A DNA stretch of 64,000 nt from RPQJ01 sp963778185 (GTDB lineage Bacteria > Pseudomonadota > Gammaproteobacteria > Steroidobacterales > Steroidobacteraceae), in the NCBI GenBank assembly GCA_963778185.1, contig CAVZTF010000003.1:310001-374000 (forward strand). Direction: 5' to 3'. The notes under the pieces are model-generated. The model had not been told where the DNA came from and searched no databases. It saw only the letters and a program-made list of their open reading frames with translations. The position numbers and the translations under genes are program-made. Positions 56,671 through 64,000 of the stretch are shown here, in pieces (position 1 is the first letter of the stretch; every line of letters begins with the position of its first letter).

Positions 56671-57840
56671 CTAGCGGGCGAGGCGCGCCACGTGTCGAGC
56701 AATCATGGCTTCCTCGTCGGTCCGCACGACCCAGGCGGAAACCCTGCTGCCGGGGGCGCTGATGCATGGCCCCTGGCGCAGGTTCGCCGCCTCGTCCAGG
56801 GCGAGCCCGAGCCATTTCGCACCCTGGCAGACGCGCCGCCGCACCTCCGGCTGGTTCTCGCCGATGCCGGCCGTGAAAACGACGGCGTCGAGCCCGCCGA
56901 GGGCCGCGGCCAGGGAGCCCAGTTCGCGCTGCGCCCGGTAGGCGAACACGTCCACGGCCAACCGAGCCGACGCCAGGTCGCTCTCGAGAAGGTCGCGCAT
57001 GTCGCTCGAAACGCCGGACAGTCCCAGCAGGCCTGACTCCTTGTAGAGCAGGCGCTCGAGGTCACTGACGGCGAGTTTCTTCGTCTCGAGCAGGTAGAGC
57101 AGCACGCCCGGATCGATCGACCCGCAGCGGGTGCCCATCGGCAAGCCCTCCAGCGCCGTAAAGCCCATGGTCGTCGCCACGCTGCGGCCGGCGTGGATCG
57201 CGCACATGCTGGCGCCATTGCCGAGGTGAAAGACGACGGTGCGGCCCTGCGCGGCGCGTGCATCGAGCGACGGGAGCACGGAAGCGACGTATTCGTACGA
57301 CAGCCCATGGAAGCCGTAGCGCCGCACGCCGGATTCCGCATAGCTCAGCGGCAGTGCGAACAACTGCGCGACCTCGGGAGCGGTGCGGTGGAATGCAGTA
57401 TCGAAGCACGCGACCTGCGGAACTCCCGGCATCCGCGCGAGCAACGTCCGGATTGCCGCCAGATTTTGCGGCTGGTGCAGGGGAGCGAGCGGCTCGAAGC
57501 ATGCCAGGCGTTCGAGCACTCCGGCGTCCACGACCGTCGGAGCCATGAATTCCTCGCCGCCGTGCACGACGCGATGGCCGACGCCGGCGACGGTCGCATC
57601 GCTCAACTCGTCGCGCAACTGGTCGAGCAGTACTTCGAGCGCCACCGCGTGGCTCATCGAAACCGGTTCCAACGCGCGATCGGCGATGGTCACGTCGCCG
57701 CGTCGGACCTGGATGCGCGGCTCGGTCCCGAGGCCGGACACCTGGCCGCGCAACACGCGCTCGGGCCCGCCCTCGCCCATCCGGAAGGTCGAGGCCTTCA
57801 GGCTCGAGGAGCCTGCGTTGACGACCAGTATCCTCTTCAC
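56671..57840 (-). CDS. ackA: Acetate kinase
   Basis: A 389-residue enzyme converting acetyl phosphate plus ADP to acetate and ATP. ASKHA motifs are ILVVNAGSSSLKAS, VGHRVVHGGEEFMAPT, VACFDTAFHRTAP, RRYGFHGLSYEYVAS and VVFHLGNGASMCAIHAGRS, and DAVVFTAGIGENQPEVR completes the set. Length is standard (about 390-400). Its start overlaps the phosphotransacetylase stop (ATGA), so the pair is coupled. Acetyl-CoA from polyamine-derived carbon could be converted to acetate and ATP here. Confidence 0.96.
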   Translation of the reverse strand: MKRILVVNAGSSSLKASTFRMGEGGPERVLRGQVSGLGTEPRIQVRRGDVTIADRALEPVSMSHAVALEVLLDQLRDELSDATVAGVGHRVVHGGEEFMAPTVVDAGVLERLACFEPLAPLHQPQNLAAIRTLLARMPGVPQVACFDTAFHRTAPEVAQLFALPLSYAESGVRRYGFHGLSYEYVASVLPSLDARAAQGRTVVFHLGNGASMCAIHAGRSVATTMGFTALEGLPMGTRCGSIDPGVLLYLLETKKLAVSDLERLLYKESGLLGLSGVSSDMRDLLESDLASARLAVDVFAYRAQRELGSLAAALGGLDAVVFTAGIGENQPEVRRRVCQGAKWLGLALDEAANLRQGPCISAPGSRVSAWVVRTDEEAMIARHVARLAR

Positions 57841-59222
57841 GGCACCCGCGCCGCCCGCCTCGCATGCGCCATCAGCTTCGCCACCGCCGCGGAGCCGATC
57901 CGCATGCGTACGTTGTCGGCGCGGCTCGTCAGCACCACCGGCACGCGCGCGCCGAGCACGACGCCCGCGCTGTCGGCTCCGGCGAAATAAAGCAGTTGCT
58001 TCGCCAGCATGTTCCCGGACTCGATGTTGGGCACCAGCAGGATGTCCGCGCGACCGGCAACCTGCGACCTGATGCCCTTGGTGCGCGCCGCGTGCTCGCT
58101 CACGGCGTTGTCGAAGGCCAGCGGCCCGTCGAGTATCGCGCCCGAGATCTGGCCGCGGTCCGCCATCTTGCAGAGCGCGGCGGCGTCCAGCGTCGAACGG
58201 ATATTGGGATTGACCGTCTCCACGGCCGAGAGAATCGCGACCTTGGGCGCTCCGATGCCGAGCACGTGGGCGAGGTCGATCGCATTGCGCAGGATGTCGG
58301 CCTTCTCCGCGAGCGTCGGCTCGATGTTGATCGCGGCGTCGGTGACCAGCAGCATCCGATCGTACGCGGGAACGTCCATGACGAACACGTGGCTCACGCG
58401 CCGCTCGGTGCGCAGCCCCGTTTGCGCGGCCACGAGCTCGGCCAGCATCTCGTCCGTGTGCAGGCTGCCCTTCATCAGCGTCTCGACCTCGCCGCTGCGG
58501 GCGAGCGCGACCGCGGTGGCGGCCGATGCGTGGCTGTGCTCGGTCGACACGATCCGGAAGGAGGAGATGTCCGCACCGTTGGCCTCGGCCACAGCGCGGA
58601 TACGCGCGGGCGGGCCCACCAGCACGGGCACGATCAGCCGGCGCCGCGCGGCCTCGAGCGCGCCGAGCAGCGAATCGCGGTCACAGGGATGGGCAACGGC
58701 GCAGCTCACCGCCTCGAGCGGCTCGCACTGCCGCAGCAGCCACGCGAAGACGTCGTTCCTGCGCAGCACGATCTCGGGCGTGGCGATGTCGGAATAAGCG
58801 AGCTTGCGCCGTGGCGCCTCGACGACCGCCGTGCCCCACAGCACGCGGCGTTCCCCGACGCGGGCCTCGCAATCGAACACCACGAGCCCGCTCTCCGCTC
58901 GCTTCTCACGCACCGTCACGGAGGCGGACAGATCGTCTCCCACATGGACGCGGCCGTCGAACTCGAACTGCTGCGAGACGATGCGCGTGCCCGGGCCGGG
59001 CAGCTTGCGCTCGAGCAGGCCGGAGATGACCGCCTGAATGCCGACCGCGTCCACGCACAGCACTTCGTCGGACGACGCTTCGCCGTCCTCGACGTGAAAG
59101 GGCTCGATGTCGCCGGACACCAGCACCAGCGCCTCGATCTCGGTCTGCGTCAGCGGGCGGTGCGCGGTGGCCGTGGCACCCAGGCCGAGCTCGTCGAACG
59201 TGGTGTTGTGGTAGGCGCTCAT
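57837..59222 (-). CDS. Bifunctional MaoC-type hydratase/phosphate acetyltransferase (PTA/PTB) fusion
   Basis: A 461-residue fusion. Residues 1-145 form a hotdog MaoC-like domain (RPLTQTEIEALVLVSGDIEP, QQFEFDGRVHVGDDLSASVT). Residues about 155-455 are a phosphate acetyl/butyryltransferase: VAHPCDRDSLLGALEAARRR, TLMKGSLHTDEMLAELV, VFVMDVPAYDRMLLVTDAAI and LDGPLAFDNAVSEHAA. Such fusions are named bifunctional enoyl-CoA hydratase/phosphate acetyltransferase. It converts acyl-CoA to acyl phosphate, which AckA uses next. The gene overlaps both the aldehyde dehydrogenase and ackA. Whether acetyl- or a longer acyl-CoA is used is not clear. Confidence 0.92.
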   Translation of the reverse strand: MSAYHNTTFDELGLGATATAHRPLTQTEIEALVLVSGDIEPFHVEDGEASSDEVLCVDAVGIQAVISGLLERKLPGPGTRIVSQQFEFDGRVHVGDDLSASVTVREKRAESGLVVFDCEARVGERRVLWGTAVVEAPRRKLAYSDIATPEIVLRRNDVFAWLLRQCEPLEAVSCAVAHPCDRDSLLGALEAARRRLIVPVLVGPPARIRAVAEANGADISSFRIVSTEHSHASAATAVALARSGEVETLMKGSLHTDEMLAELVAAQTGLRTERRVSHVFVMDVPAYDRMLLVTDAAINIEPTLAEKADILRNAIDLAHVLGIGAPKVAILSAVETVNPNIRSTLDAAALCKMADRGQISGAILDGPLAFDNAVSEHAARTKGIRSQVAGRADILLVPNIESGNMLAKQLLYFAGADSAGVVLGARVPVVLTSRADNVRMRIGSAAVAKLMAHARRAARVP

Positions 59223-60712
59223 GTCAGGTCGATCCAGGTCGTCTTGAGCTCAGTGTACTTGTCGAAGGCGTGCAGGGACTTGTCGCGCCCCGTCCCCGAC
59301 TGCTTGAAACCGCCGAAAGGCACCGTGATGTCGTCGGCATCGTAGCAATTGACGTACACCATCCCTGCACGCAAGGCACGGGCGATACGATGCGCACGAG
59401 TGATGTCGCGCGTCCACACCGCCGCGGCGAGCCCGTAGATCGCGGAATTGCCGACCCGCACCGCCTCGTCCGCGTCCTTCACGGTGATCGCGGCCAGCAC
59501 CGGCCCGAAAATTTCCTCGCGCGCGATCTTCATCTGCGGCGTGACGTCCGCGAAGACCGTGGGCTCCACGTAGCAGCCGCCGGTCTCGCGGCGCGCCTGG
59601 TGGCCGCCCGTCAGCACCCTCGCGCCCTCCTCGCGGCCGGCGCCGATGTAACCGAGGACGGTCCTGAGCTGGGTCTCGTCCACGATTGCGCCCAGGCGCG
59701 TCTCGGGGTCGAGCGGGTCGCCGGGCGGCATGCGCCGGCCGGCCTCGACCACCTTTTCGAGCACCTCGTCCCGCACCCGCTCCTCGACGATGAGCCGCGA
59801 TCCGGCGGAGCACATCTCGCCCTGGTTGAAGAAGATCGCCGCCGCCGCCGCCGCCGCCGCGCGGTCCAGGTCCGGGCAATCGGCGAGGACGATGTTCGGG
59901 GACTTGCCGCCGCACTCGAGCCACACGCGCTTCATGTTCGACTGGCCCGAGTACTGCAGCATGAGCTTGCCGGTGCGCGTGGAGCCGGTGAAGCCGATGC
60001 AGTCGACGTCCATGTGCAGTGCGAGCGCCTGGCCCGCCGTGTGACCGTAACCCGGCAGCACGTTGAACACGCCGTCCGGTAGCCCGGCCAGCGAGGCGAG
60101 CTCCGCGATGCGGATCGCGGTGAGCGGCGACTTCTCGGAGGGCTTCAGGATGATCGAATTGCCCGCCGCGAGCGCCGGGCCGATCTTCCATGCAGCCATG
60201 ATCAGCGGGAAATTCCACGGCACGATCGCGCCGACCACCCCGATCGGTTCGCGCGTGATGAGCGCCAGCGCGTCCGGACCCGTGGGCGCGACCTCGTCGT
60301 AGATCTTGTCGACGGCCTCCGCATACCAGGCGATGCAGCGCGCCGTGGCCGGGATGTCCACGGCCAGGCTGTCGGAAATCGGCTTGCCCATGTCGAGCGT
60401 CTCGAGCAGCGCGAGCTCCTCGCGGTGCTCGAGGATGAGTTCCGCGAATCGCAGCAGCACGCGCTTGCGCTCTCGTGGCGGCTGCCCCGACCAGCGGCCG
60501 CTCTCGAACGCACGACGCGCGTCGGCGACCGCGAGGTCGACGTCGGCTGCATCGGTCGAGGCGACCTGGACCAGCACGCGCCCGTCGATGGGGCTCACGC
60601 AGTCGAAGGTGGCGCCGGAAGCGGCCGCGACGTACCTGCCATTGACGTAGGCACGGCCATTGATCGACAGCGACCGGGCACGCTCGTGCCATTGAATGCT
60701 CGGGGTGGACAT
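59219..60712 (-). CDS. puuC: Aldehyde dehydrogenase, PuuC-like
   Basis: A 497-residue NAD(P)-dependent aldehyde dehydrogenase from ATG 60712. The catalytic Cys lies in FFNQGEMCSAGSRLIV, the Glu in VWLECGGKSPNIVLAD, the cofactor region is GVVGAIVPWNFPLIMA and the C-terminal motif is PFGGFKQSGTGRDKSL. Length equals PuuC (495). It oxidises gamma-glutamyl-gamma-aminobutyraldehyde or related amino-aldehydes to the acid, the step after PuuB. It is 10 bp downstream of the PuuR-like regulator gene and overlaps the next gene. Confidence 0.9.
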   Translation of the reverse strand: MSTPSIQWHERARSLSINGRAYVNGRYVAAASGATFDCVSPIDGRVLVQVASTDAADVDLAVADARRAFESGRWSGQPPRERKRVLLRFAELILEHREELALLETLDMGKPISDSLAVDIPATARCIAWYAEAVDKIYDEVAPTGPDALALITREPIGVVGAIVPWNFPLIMAAWKIGPALAAGNSIILKPSEKSPLTAIRIAELASLAGLPDGVFNVLPGYGHTAGQALALHMDVDCIGFTGSTRTGKLMLQYSGQSNMKRVWLECGGKSPNIVLADCPDLDRAAAAAAAAIFFNQGEMCSAGSRLIVEERVRDEVLEKVVEAGRRMPPGDPLDPETRLGAIVDETQLRTVLGYIGAGREEGARVLTGGHQARRETGGCYVEPTVFADVTPQMKIAREEIFGPVLAAITVKDADEAVRVGNSAIYGLAAAVWTRDITRAHRIARALRAGMVYVNCYDADDITVPFGGFKQSGTGRDKSLHAFDKYTELKTTWIDLT

Positions 60713-60722
60713 GCGGGAGGCC

Positions 60723-61301
60723 TCAGAATGTCGGGGGCGTGCTCGCGGAAACCACTTCGCAGGGCTCGCTGCCGTGGTTGCGGAAACGGTGCGGGATCGC
60801 ACTCGTGAAATAGTAGGCGTCGCCCGGGCCGAGCACGCGGCTCTCGGCGCCGATGGTGAGCTCGATGTGTCCGCGTACGACCACGCCGCCCTCCTCCCCC
60901 TGGTGCCGCAACATGTCGGCACCCGTGTCCGCGCCCGGCGCGTAGCGCTCGTGCATGATCGACAGGGCTCGATTCGGCCGGCGCGCCGCGACCAGGCGCA
61001 GCGCCACGCTGCGGTCACCCAGGTCCGTGAGCTCGTCGCTGGTGAAGAACACCTGCGGACTCGCCGACAGGTCGAGCGTGAAGAACTCCGCCAGCGACAT
61101 CGGGATGCCGTCGAGGACCTTCTTCAGCGAACTCACCGACGGGCTCACGCGATTCTGCTCGATCAGCGAGATCAGCCCGTTCGTGACGCCGGCGCGCTTG
61201 GCGAGCTCGCGCTGGGACAGTCCGTAGATGGTGCGTACGGCACGCAGGTGTGCGCCCACGTCGAGGGTCAGGTCGGCCACGGGGTGTTCAATATCCTGCA
61301 C
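60723..61301 (-). CDS. XRE-cupin transcriptional regulator, PuuR-like
   Basis: The HTH (VGAHLRAVRTIYGLSQRELA, TNGLISLIEQNRVSPSVSSL) is followed by a cupin domain (FFTSDELTDLG, HQGEEGGVVVRGHIELTIGA, VLGPGDAYYFTSAIPHRF). PuuR represses putrescine degradation genes and releases them when putrescine binds. The start is uncertain: GTG 61301 gives 192 residues and fits PuuR length (185); a TTG at 61352 would add 17. It begins the operon with puuC, so it probably controls this transcript and perhaps the divergent aminotransferase. The ligand cannot be read. Confidence 0.82.
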   Translation of the reverse strand: MQDIEHPVADLTLDVGAHLRAVRTIYGLSQRELAKRAGVTNGLISLIEQNRVSPSVSSLKKVLDGIPMSLAEFFTLDLSASPQVFFTSDELTDLGDRSVALRLVAARRPNRALSIMHERYAPGADTGADMLRHQGEEGGVVVRGHIELTIGAESRVLGPGDAYYFTSAIPHRFRNHGSEPCEVVSASTPPTF

Positions 61302-61336
61302 ACGGCGGGTGAAAGTAGCCAAAGTTTCCCGCCGGT

Positions 61337-61365
61337 TTGAGGCAAGTGTCAATTTTTCTTATCAT
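61337..61365 (+). promoter_or_regulatory. Sigma70-type promoter of the omega-aminotransferase gene
   Basis: TTGAGG at 61337-61342, a 17-base spacer and TATCAT at 61360-61365 match sigma70 spacing exactly. A start near 61,372 gives a leader of about 29 bases before ATG 61401, and rules out the upstream GTG at 61368 as the start. It lies in the divergent gap shared with the PuuR-like regulator, so repressor binding here is plausible. Confidence 0.55.
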
Positions 61366-61400
61366 CCGTGGCTCCCACCTCAATTCCGCCGGATGCCGCC

Positions 61401-62729
61401 ATGACCGCACCAGTGAAGTTCGACCGCGCCCAGCTCGAGTCCTTCTGGATGCCGTTCACGGCGAACCGGCAGTTCAAGGCCAACCCCCGCCTGCTCGCGA
61501 AGGCCAAGGGCATGCACTACTGGACGCCCGAGGGACGCCAGATCCTCGACGGCGTGGCCGGGCTCTGGTGCGTCAATGCCGGCCACGGCCGGCCGGAGAT
61601 TGCCGAGGCCGTGAGCCGGCAAATCGCCGAGATGGAATACGCGCCACCGTTCCAGATGGGTCACGCGGGCGCCTTCGAGCTGGCGAACGAGGTCGTGGAC
61701 TGGCTGCCGGCCGGCCTCGACCACGTGTTCTTCACCAACTCGGGCTCCGAGTCGGTGGATACCGCGCTCAAGATCGCGCTTGCCTATCACCGTGCGCGCG
61801 GCGAGGGAACGCGCACACGCTTCATCGGCCGGGAGCGCGGCTACCACGGAGTGGGCTTCGGCGGCATCTCGGTCGGCGGCATGGTCAACAATCGCAAATT
61901 CTTCGCTACGCAGCTGCCAGGCGTCGACCACCTGCCGCACACGCACGATCTCGCACACAACGCCTACACGCGCGGCGAGCCCGCCTGGGGCGCCCACCTC
62001 GCGGATGACCTCGAGCGCATCGTGGCCCTGCACGACGCGAGCAACGTCGCCGCCGTGATCGTCGAGCCGGTCGCGGGCTCCACCGGCGTGCTGATCCCGC
62101 CGCAGGGCTACCTCAAGCGCCTGCGCGAGATCTGCACCAAGCACGGCATCCTGCTGATCTTTGACGAGGTCATCACCGGCTTCGGACGCCTGGGCGCGCC
62201 GTTCGCCGCGCAGCGCTTCGACGTGATGCCGGACATGATCACCATGGCAAAGGGCCTCACCAACGGTGCCGTGCCGATGGGAGCGGTGGCCGCGAGCAAG
62301 GGCATCTACGATGCGTTCATGAACGGGCCGGAGGGCGCGATCGAGCTGTTCCACGGCTACACGTATTCCGCCCACCCTGTCGCCTGCGCCGCCGGCATCG
62401 CGACGCAGCAGGTCTACAAGCGCGAAGGGCTCCTCACCCGCGCCGGGGAGATCGGCGATTACTGGGCCGATGCGGTGCACTCGCTCAAGGGCCTGCCGCA
62501 CGTCGTCGACCTGCGCAACCTCGGGCTCATCGGGGCGATCGAGCTCGAATCGATCCCCGGCAAACCGGGTGCGCGTGCATTCGACGCCTTCGTCCGCGCG
62601 TTCGAGCAGGGCGTGCTCATCCGCGTCACGGGCGACATCATCGCGTTGTCGCCGCCGCTCGTAATCGAGCGCAAGCACGTGGACGAGTTGTTCGGGAAGC
62701 TCGCCGAGGTGCTGCGGGAAACGCCATAA
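61401..62729 (+). CDS. Omega-aminotransferase (beta-alanine:pyruvate or polyamine type, class III)
   Basis: A 442-residue class III PLP enzyme from ATG 61401. It has FWMPFTANRQFKANPRLLA, GLWCVNAGHGRPEIAEA, the PLP site TNSGSESVDTALKIALAY, Asp in LLIFDEVITGFGRLGAPFA, and the Schiff-base lysine in MAKGLTNGAVPMGAV. FWMPFTANRQFK is typical of beta-alanine:pyruvate aminotransferases (BauA/AptA group), which also act on GABA or diamines. It diverges from the PuuR-like gene. Together with spuC it gives the region two class III aminotransferases. A hairpin terminator lies just after it. Confidence 0.9.
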   Translation: MTAPVKFDRAQLESFWMPFTANRQFKANPRLLAKAKGMHYWTPEGRQILDGVAGLWCVNAGHGRPEIAEAVSRQIAEMEYAPPFQMGHAGAFELANEVVDWLPAGLDHVFFTNSGSESVDTALKIALAYHRARGEGTRTRFIGRERGYHGVGFGGISVGGMVNNRKFFATQLPGVDHLPHTHDLAHNAYTRGEPAWGAHLADDLERIVALHDASNVAAVIVEPVAGSTGVLIPPQGYLKRLREICTKHGILLIFDEVITGFGRLGAPFAAQRFDVMPDMITMAKGLTNGAVPMGAVAASKGIYDAFMNGPEGAIELFHGYTYSAHPVACAAGIATQQVYKREGLLTRAGEIGDYWADAVHSLKGLPHVVDLRNLGLIGAIELESIPGKPGARAFDAFVRAFEQGVLIRVTGDIIALSPPLVIERKHVDELFGKLAEVLRETP

Positions 62730-62734
62730 AGAAA

Positions 62735-62764
62735 ACGCCCGGCCTCCTCGCGGAGACCGGGCGT
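62735..62764 (-). terminator. Intrinsic terminator between the aminotransferase and porin genes
   Basis: Arms ACGCCCGG (62735-62742) and CCGGGCGT (62757-62764), with further pairing of ctcc and ggag inside, form a strong stem. On the minus strand the stem is followed by TTTTCTTT, a good terminator for the porin gene; on the plus strand the T-run is weak, so it may serve both convergent genes. Confidence 0.78.
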
Positions 62765-62794
62765 CGTTCAGTCAGGCCCTCTCGGGCTGCGCTC

Positions 62795-63490
62795 TTACTC
62801 GTTGCTCCACGGGAACGTGGTCGACACCGAGAAGATCGCCCGGGCTTCGCTGCTGGAGAAGTCGCTACCGGTGTCAAACGCCTTGGCGTCGCTTCCGTCC
62901 ACCCACTTCAGATTGAGGTCGAAGTGGCCGAGTGTATAGGTCACGCCGACCGAATAATCGAAATAGCTGTCGTAGTTGTCGTCCCAGAAGTCGCCGTCGC
63001 TGTAGCCGCCGTGCAGGCCGAGACCGAAGTTAGCGGGTAATTCGAAGTTCGCATTGGCCTCGTAGTACATGGCGTTCTCGCTGGAACCCCACATATTGCT
63101 GGTGTACCAGATCTTGCCTTCGATCCACTTGTAGCCGAGCGAGGCATAGAACTCCGGGTAATCGAGGATTTCGCCGTCGGAGCCCGGGTAGGTGTACCAG
63201 ACCATGCCGACGTCCCAGGGGAACGTCTCGCCACCCGCGAAGCCGGTGTAGAGGTCGACTTCGACGTTACCCTCGGTGTCGAAATCCACGTTACTGGCCC
63301 ACGCGCCGGCGTAGAAGCCGCTGTCATGCGCGTAGTCGAGGCTCGCCTGCAGCGCAGGATCCTGTCCGGTCTGCGTGATGCCGCGGAAGTCGTAGTCACT
63401 GGTCGCCGTGACCGTGGAGCTGATCTCGGCCTGCGCCGCCGCGCCCGCCGCCATCAACAGGATCGCCGCTACGCCTTGACTCAATTTCAT
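62795..63490 (-). CDS. TorF-family putative porin
   Basis: A 231-residue outer-membrane protein from ATG 63490 with a GAGGGG ribosome site. The signal peptide is GVAAILLMAAGAAAQA, and the mature part begins EISSTVTATSDYDFRGIT, the TorF (conserved hypothetical porin) hallmark. Aromatic beta-strands (LDYAHDSGFYAGAWASNVDF, VEVDLYTGFAGG, FDLNLKWVDGSD) and the Trp-containing C-terminus FPWSNE fit a small barrel. It probably forms a diffusion channel; a link to polyamine uptake is only positional. Terminated by the hairpin at 62.74 kb. Confidence 0.87.
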   Translation of the reverse strand: MKLSQGVAAILLMAAGAAAQAEISSTVTATSDYDFRGITQTGQDPALQASLDYAHDSGFYAGAWASNVDFDTEGNVEVDLYTGFAGGETFPWDVGMVWYTYPGSDGEILDYPEFYASLGYKWIEGKIWYTSNMWGSSENAMYYEANANFELPANFGLGLHGGYSDGDFWDDNYDSYFDYSVGVTYTLGHFDLNLKWVDGSDAKAFDTGSDFSSSEARAIFSVSTTFPWSNE

Positions 63491-63721
63491 GCTGTACCCC
63501 TCGTTGCAAGAAAGCCACATTAAGGATGCCGTCTGGGCCGCAATTGTAGCAGAAACGACACGGGATGCACCCGGCTGCCCTGCAATGGCCACTCGTGGAA
63601 CCTTTTGCATATTCCATGCCAGCGCTGGAGGCCGGCGATTGCGACGAGTGGTCGCGGATATCGCACCGCGAAGGCGCATGGCGCCGTCGCCATGCACCAG
63701 CGTGGCGCCTCGCGACCAGCG
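63491..63721. other. Intergenic region, no feature recognised
   Basis: About 230 bases between the porin start and the end of the cupin gene, both on the minus strand. Expected to contain the porin promoter; I see no convincing -35/-10 pair, RNA or repeat. Confidence 0.4.
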
Positions 63722-64000
63722 TCAGGCGGCGGCCGGGGGCTCGTAGATCGCGTAGAACTTGCGCGCGGGCTCCAGCACCTCCCACAGGCCGCGGAAGCCG
63801 CTCGGCATGACGAAGCAGTCCCCGGGCCCGAACGTCCAGGACCGGCCGTGGTCGTCCGAGATGCGCACGCGCCCTTCCGTGAGCACGCACAACTCGTTCT
63901 CGGTGTAGGAAACGTGCCAGGCGCCCGGACTGCTGGTCCAGATCCCGCCGAAGAACCGTCCCGTGTCGTCGGTATAGAGATTGCGCACGCGCTGCTGCGG
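63722..64000 (-). CDS. Cupin-domain protein, N-terminus off the right edge
   Basis: The frame is open to the window edge, so the start is not seen (a GTG at 63988 is in frame but is probably internal). The visible 92 residues form one small-barrel cupin: HVSYTENELCVLTEGRVRIS, DDHGRSWTFGPGDCFVMPSG and FRGLWEVLEPARKFYAIYEP. It resembles DUF861/EutQ-type (S)-ureidoglycine-like cupins with an acidic and aromatic pocket. These small cupins often accompany amine or amino-acid catabolic genes. Specific function cannot be assigned. Confidence 0.75.
   Translation of the reverse strand, partial: PQQRVRNLYTDDTGRFFGGIWTSSPGAWHVSYTENELCVLTEGRVRISDDHGRSWTFGPGDCFVMPSGFRGLWEVLEPARKFYAIYEPPAAA

Noticed and set aside
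61347..61352. TTGACA as -35 box of the PuuR-like gene
   Set aside because: The hexamer is perfect but no acceptable -10 lies 16-18 bases downstream, so no promoter is claimed.

Overview
The window is 64 kb of GC-rich, densely coded DNA from a Gram-negative proteobacterium, most likely a gammaproteobacterium. The main evidence is a fused RlmK/RlmL rRNA methyltransferase, AceK beside NADP-isocitrate dehydrogenase, a Pseudomonas-type spu polyamine locus, a TorF-type porin and many outer-membrane or lipoprotein genes. I cannot name the genus. No tRNA, rRNA, CRISPR array, insertion sequence or prophage was seen, and no gene-free stretch exceeds 300 bases.

Region 1 (1-12.8 kb): two divergent secreted gene sets. 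On the minus strand are a c-type cytochrome protein, a LamG/CxxCH lipoprotein, a Tat-exported DUF1501 protein and a Trm112-like/SAM methyltransferase cut by the left edge. On the plus strand are an HzsA-like PD40/CxxCH lipoprotein, an SH3 plus beta-barrel protein, a second barrel protein, a TlpA thioredoxin, a DUF4266 lipoprotein and a DUF3570 protein. Together they look like an uncharacterised envelope redox system. The stretch 5.3-9.25 kb carries at least sixteen apparent frameshifts, from consensus errors or decay.

Region 2 (12.8-23.2 kb): agmatine deiminase, a PAP2 phosphatase, a Cus-type Cu(I)/Ag(I) efflux operon with small His/Cys-rich secreted proteins, and a BNR-type lipoprotein.

Region 3 (23.2-35.3 kb): icd-aceK-GT39, then a secreted kinase-like protein directly followed by a secreted PPP-family phosphatase whose C-terminus looks like a degenerate kinase domain. 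A nucleotide-transporter-like membrane protein with an Ig/cadherin-like tail and a CadC-like TPR regulator follow on the other strand. This is the most novel part of the window.

Region 4 (35.3-39.2 kb): a coupled sulfur amino-acid trio (methionine-type aminotransferase, omega-amidase, Cys/Met PLP enzyme) and a ROK/polyphosphate-glucokinase-like kinase that abuts the polyamine transporter genes.

Region 5 (39.2-64 kb): a polyamine island. A spuABCDEFGH-like operon (glutamine amidotransferase, gamma-glutamylpolyamine synthetase, aminotransferase, two binding proteins, ATPase and two permeases) diverges from a second glutamine synthetase-like gene plus a PuuB-like oxidase. A second long operon runs from a PuuR-like regulator through aldehyde dehydrogenase, MaoC-phosphotransacetylase, acetate kinase, N-carbamoylputrescine amidase and a DnaQ/UvrC-like nuclease to rlmKL. 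An omega-aminotransferase diverges from it, and a TorF porin and a cupin protein close the window. AguA at 12.8 kb and AguB at 55.7 kb complete a route from agmatine to putrescine, which the spu/puu genes can degrade.
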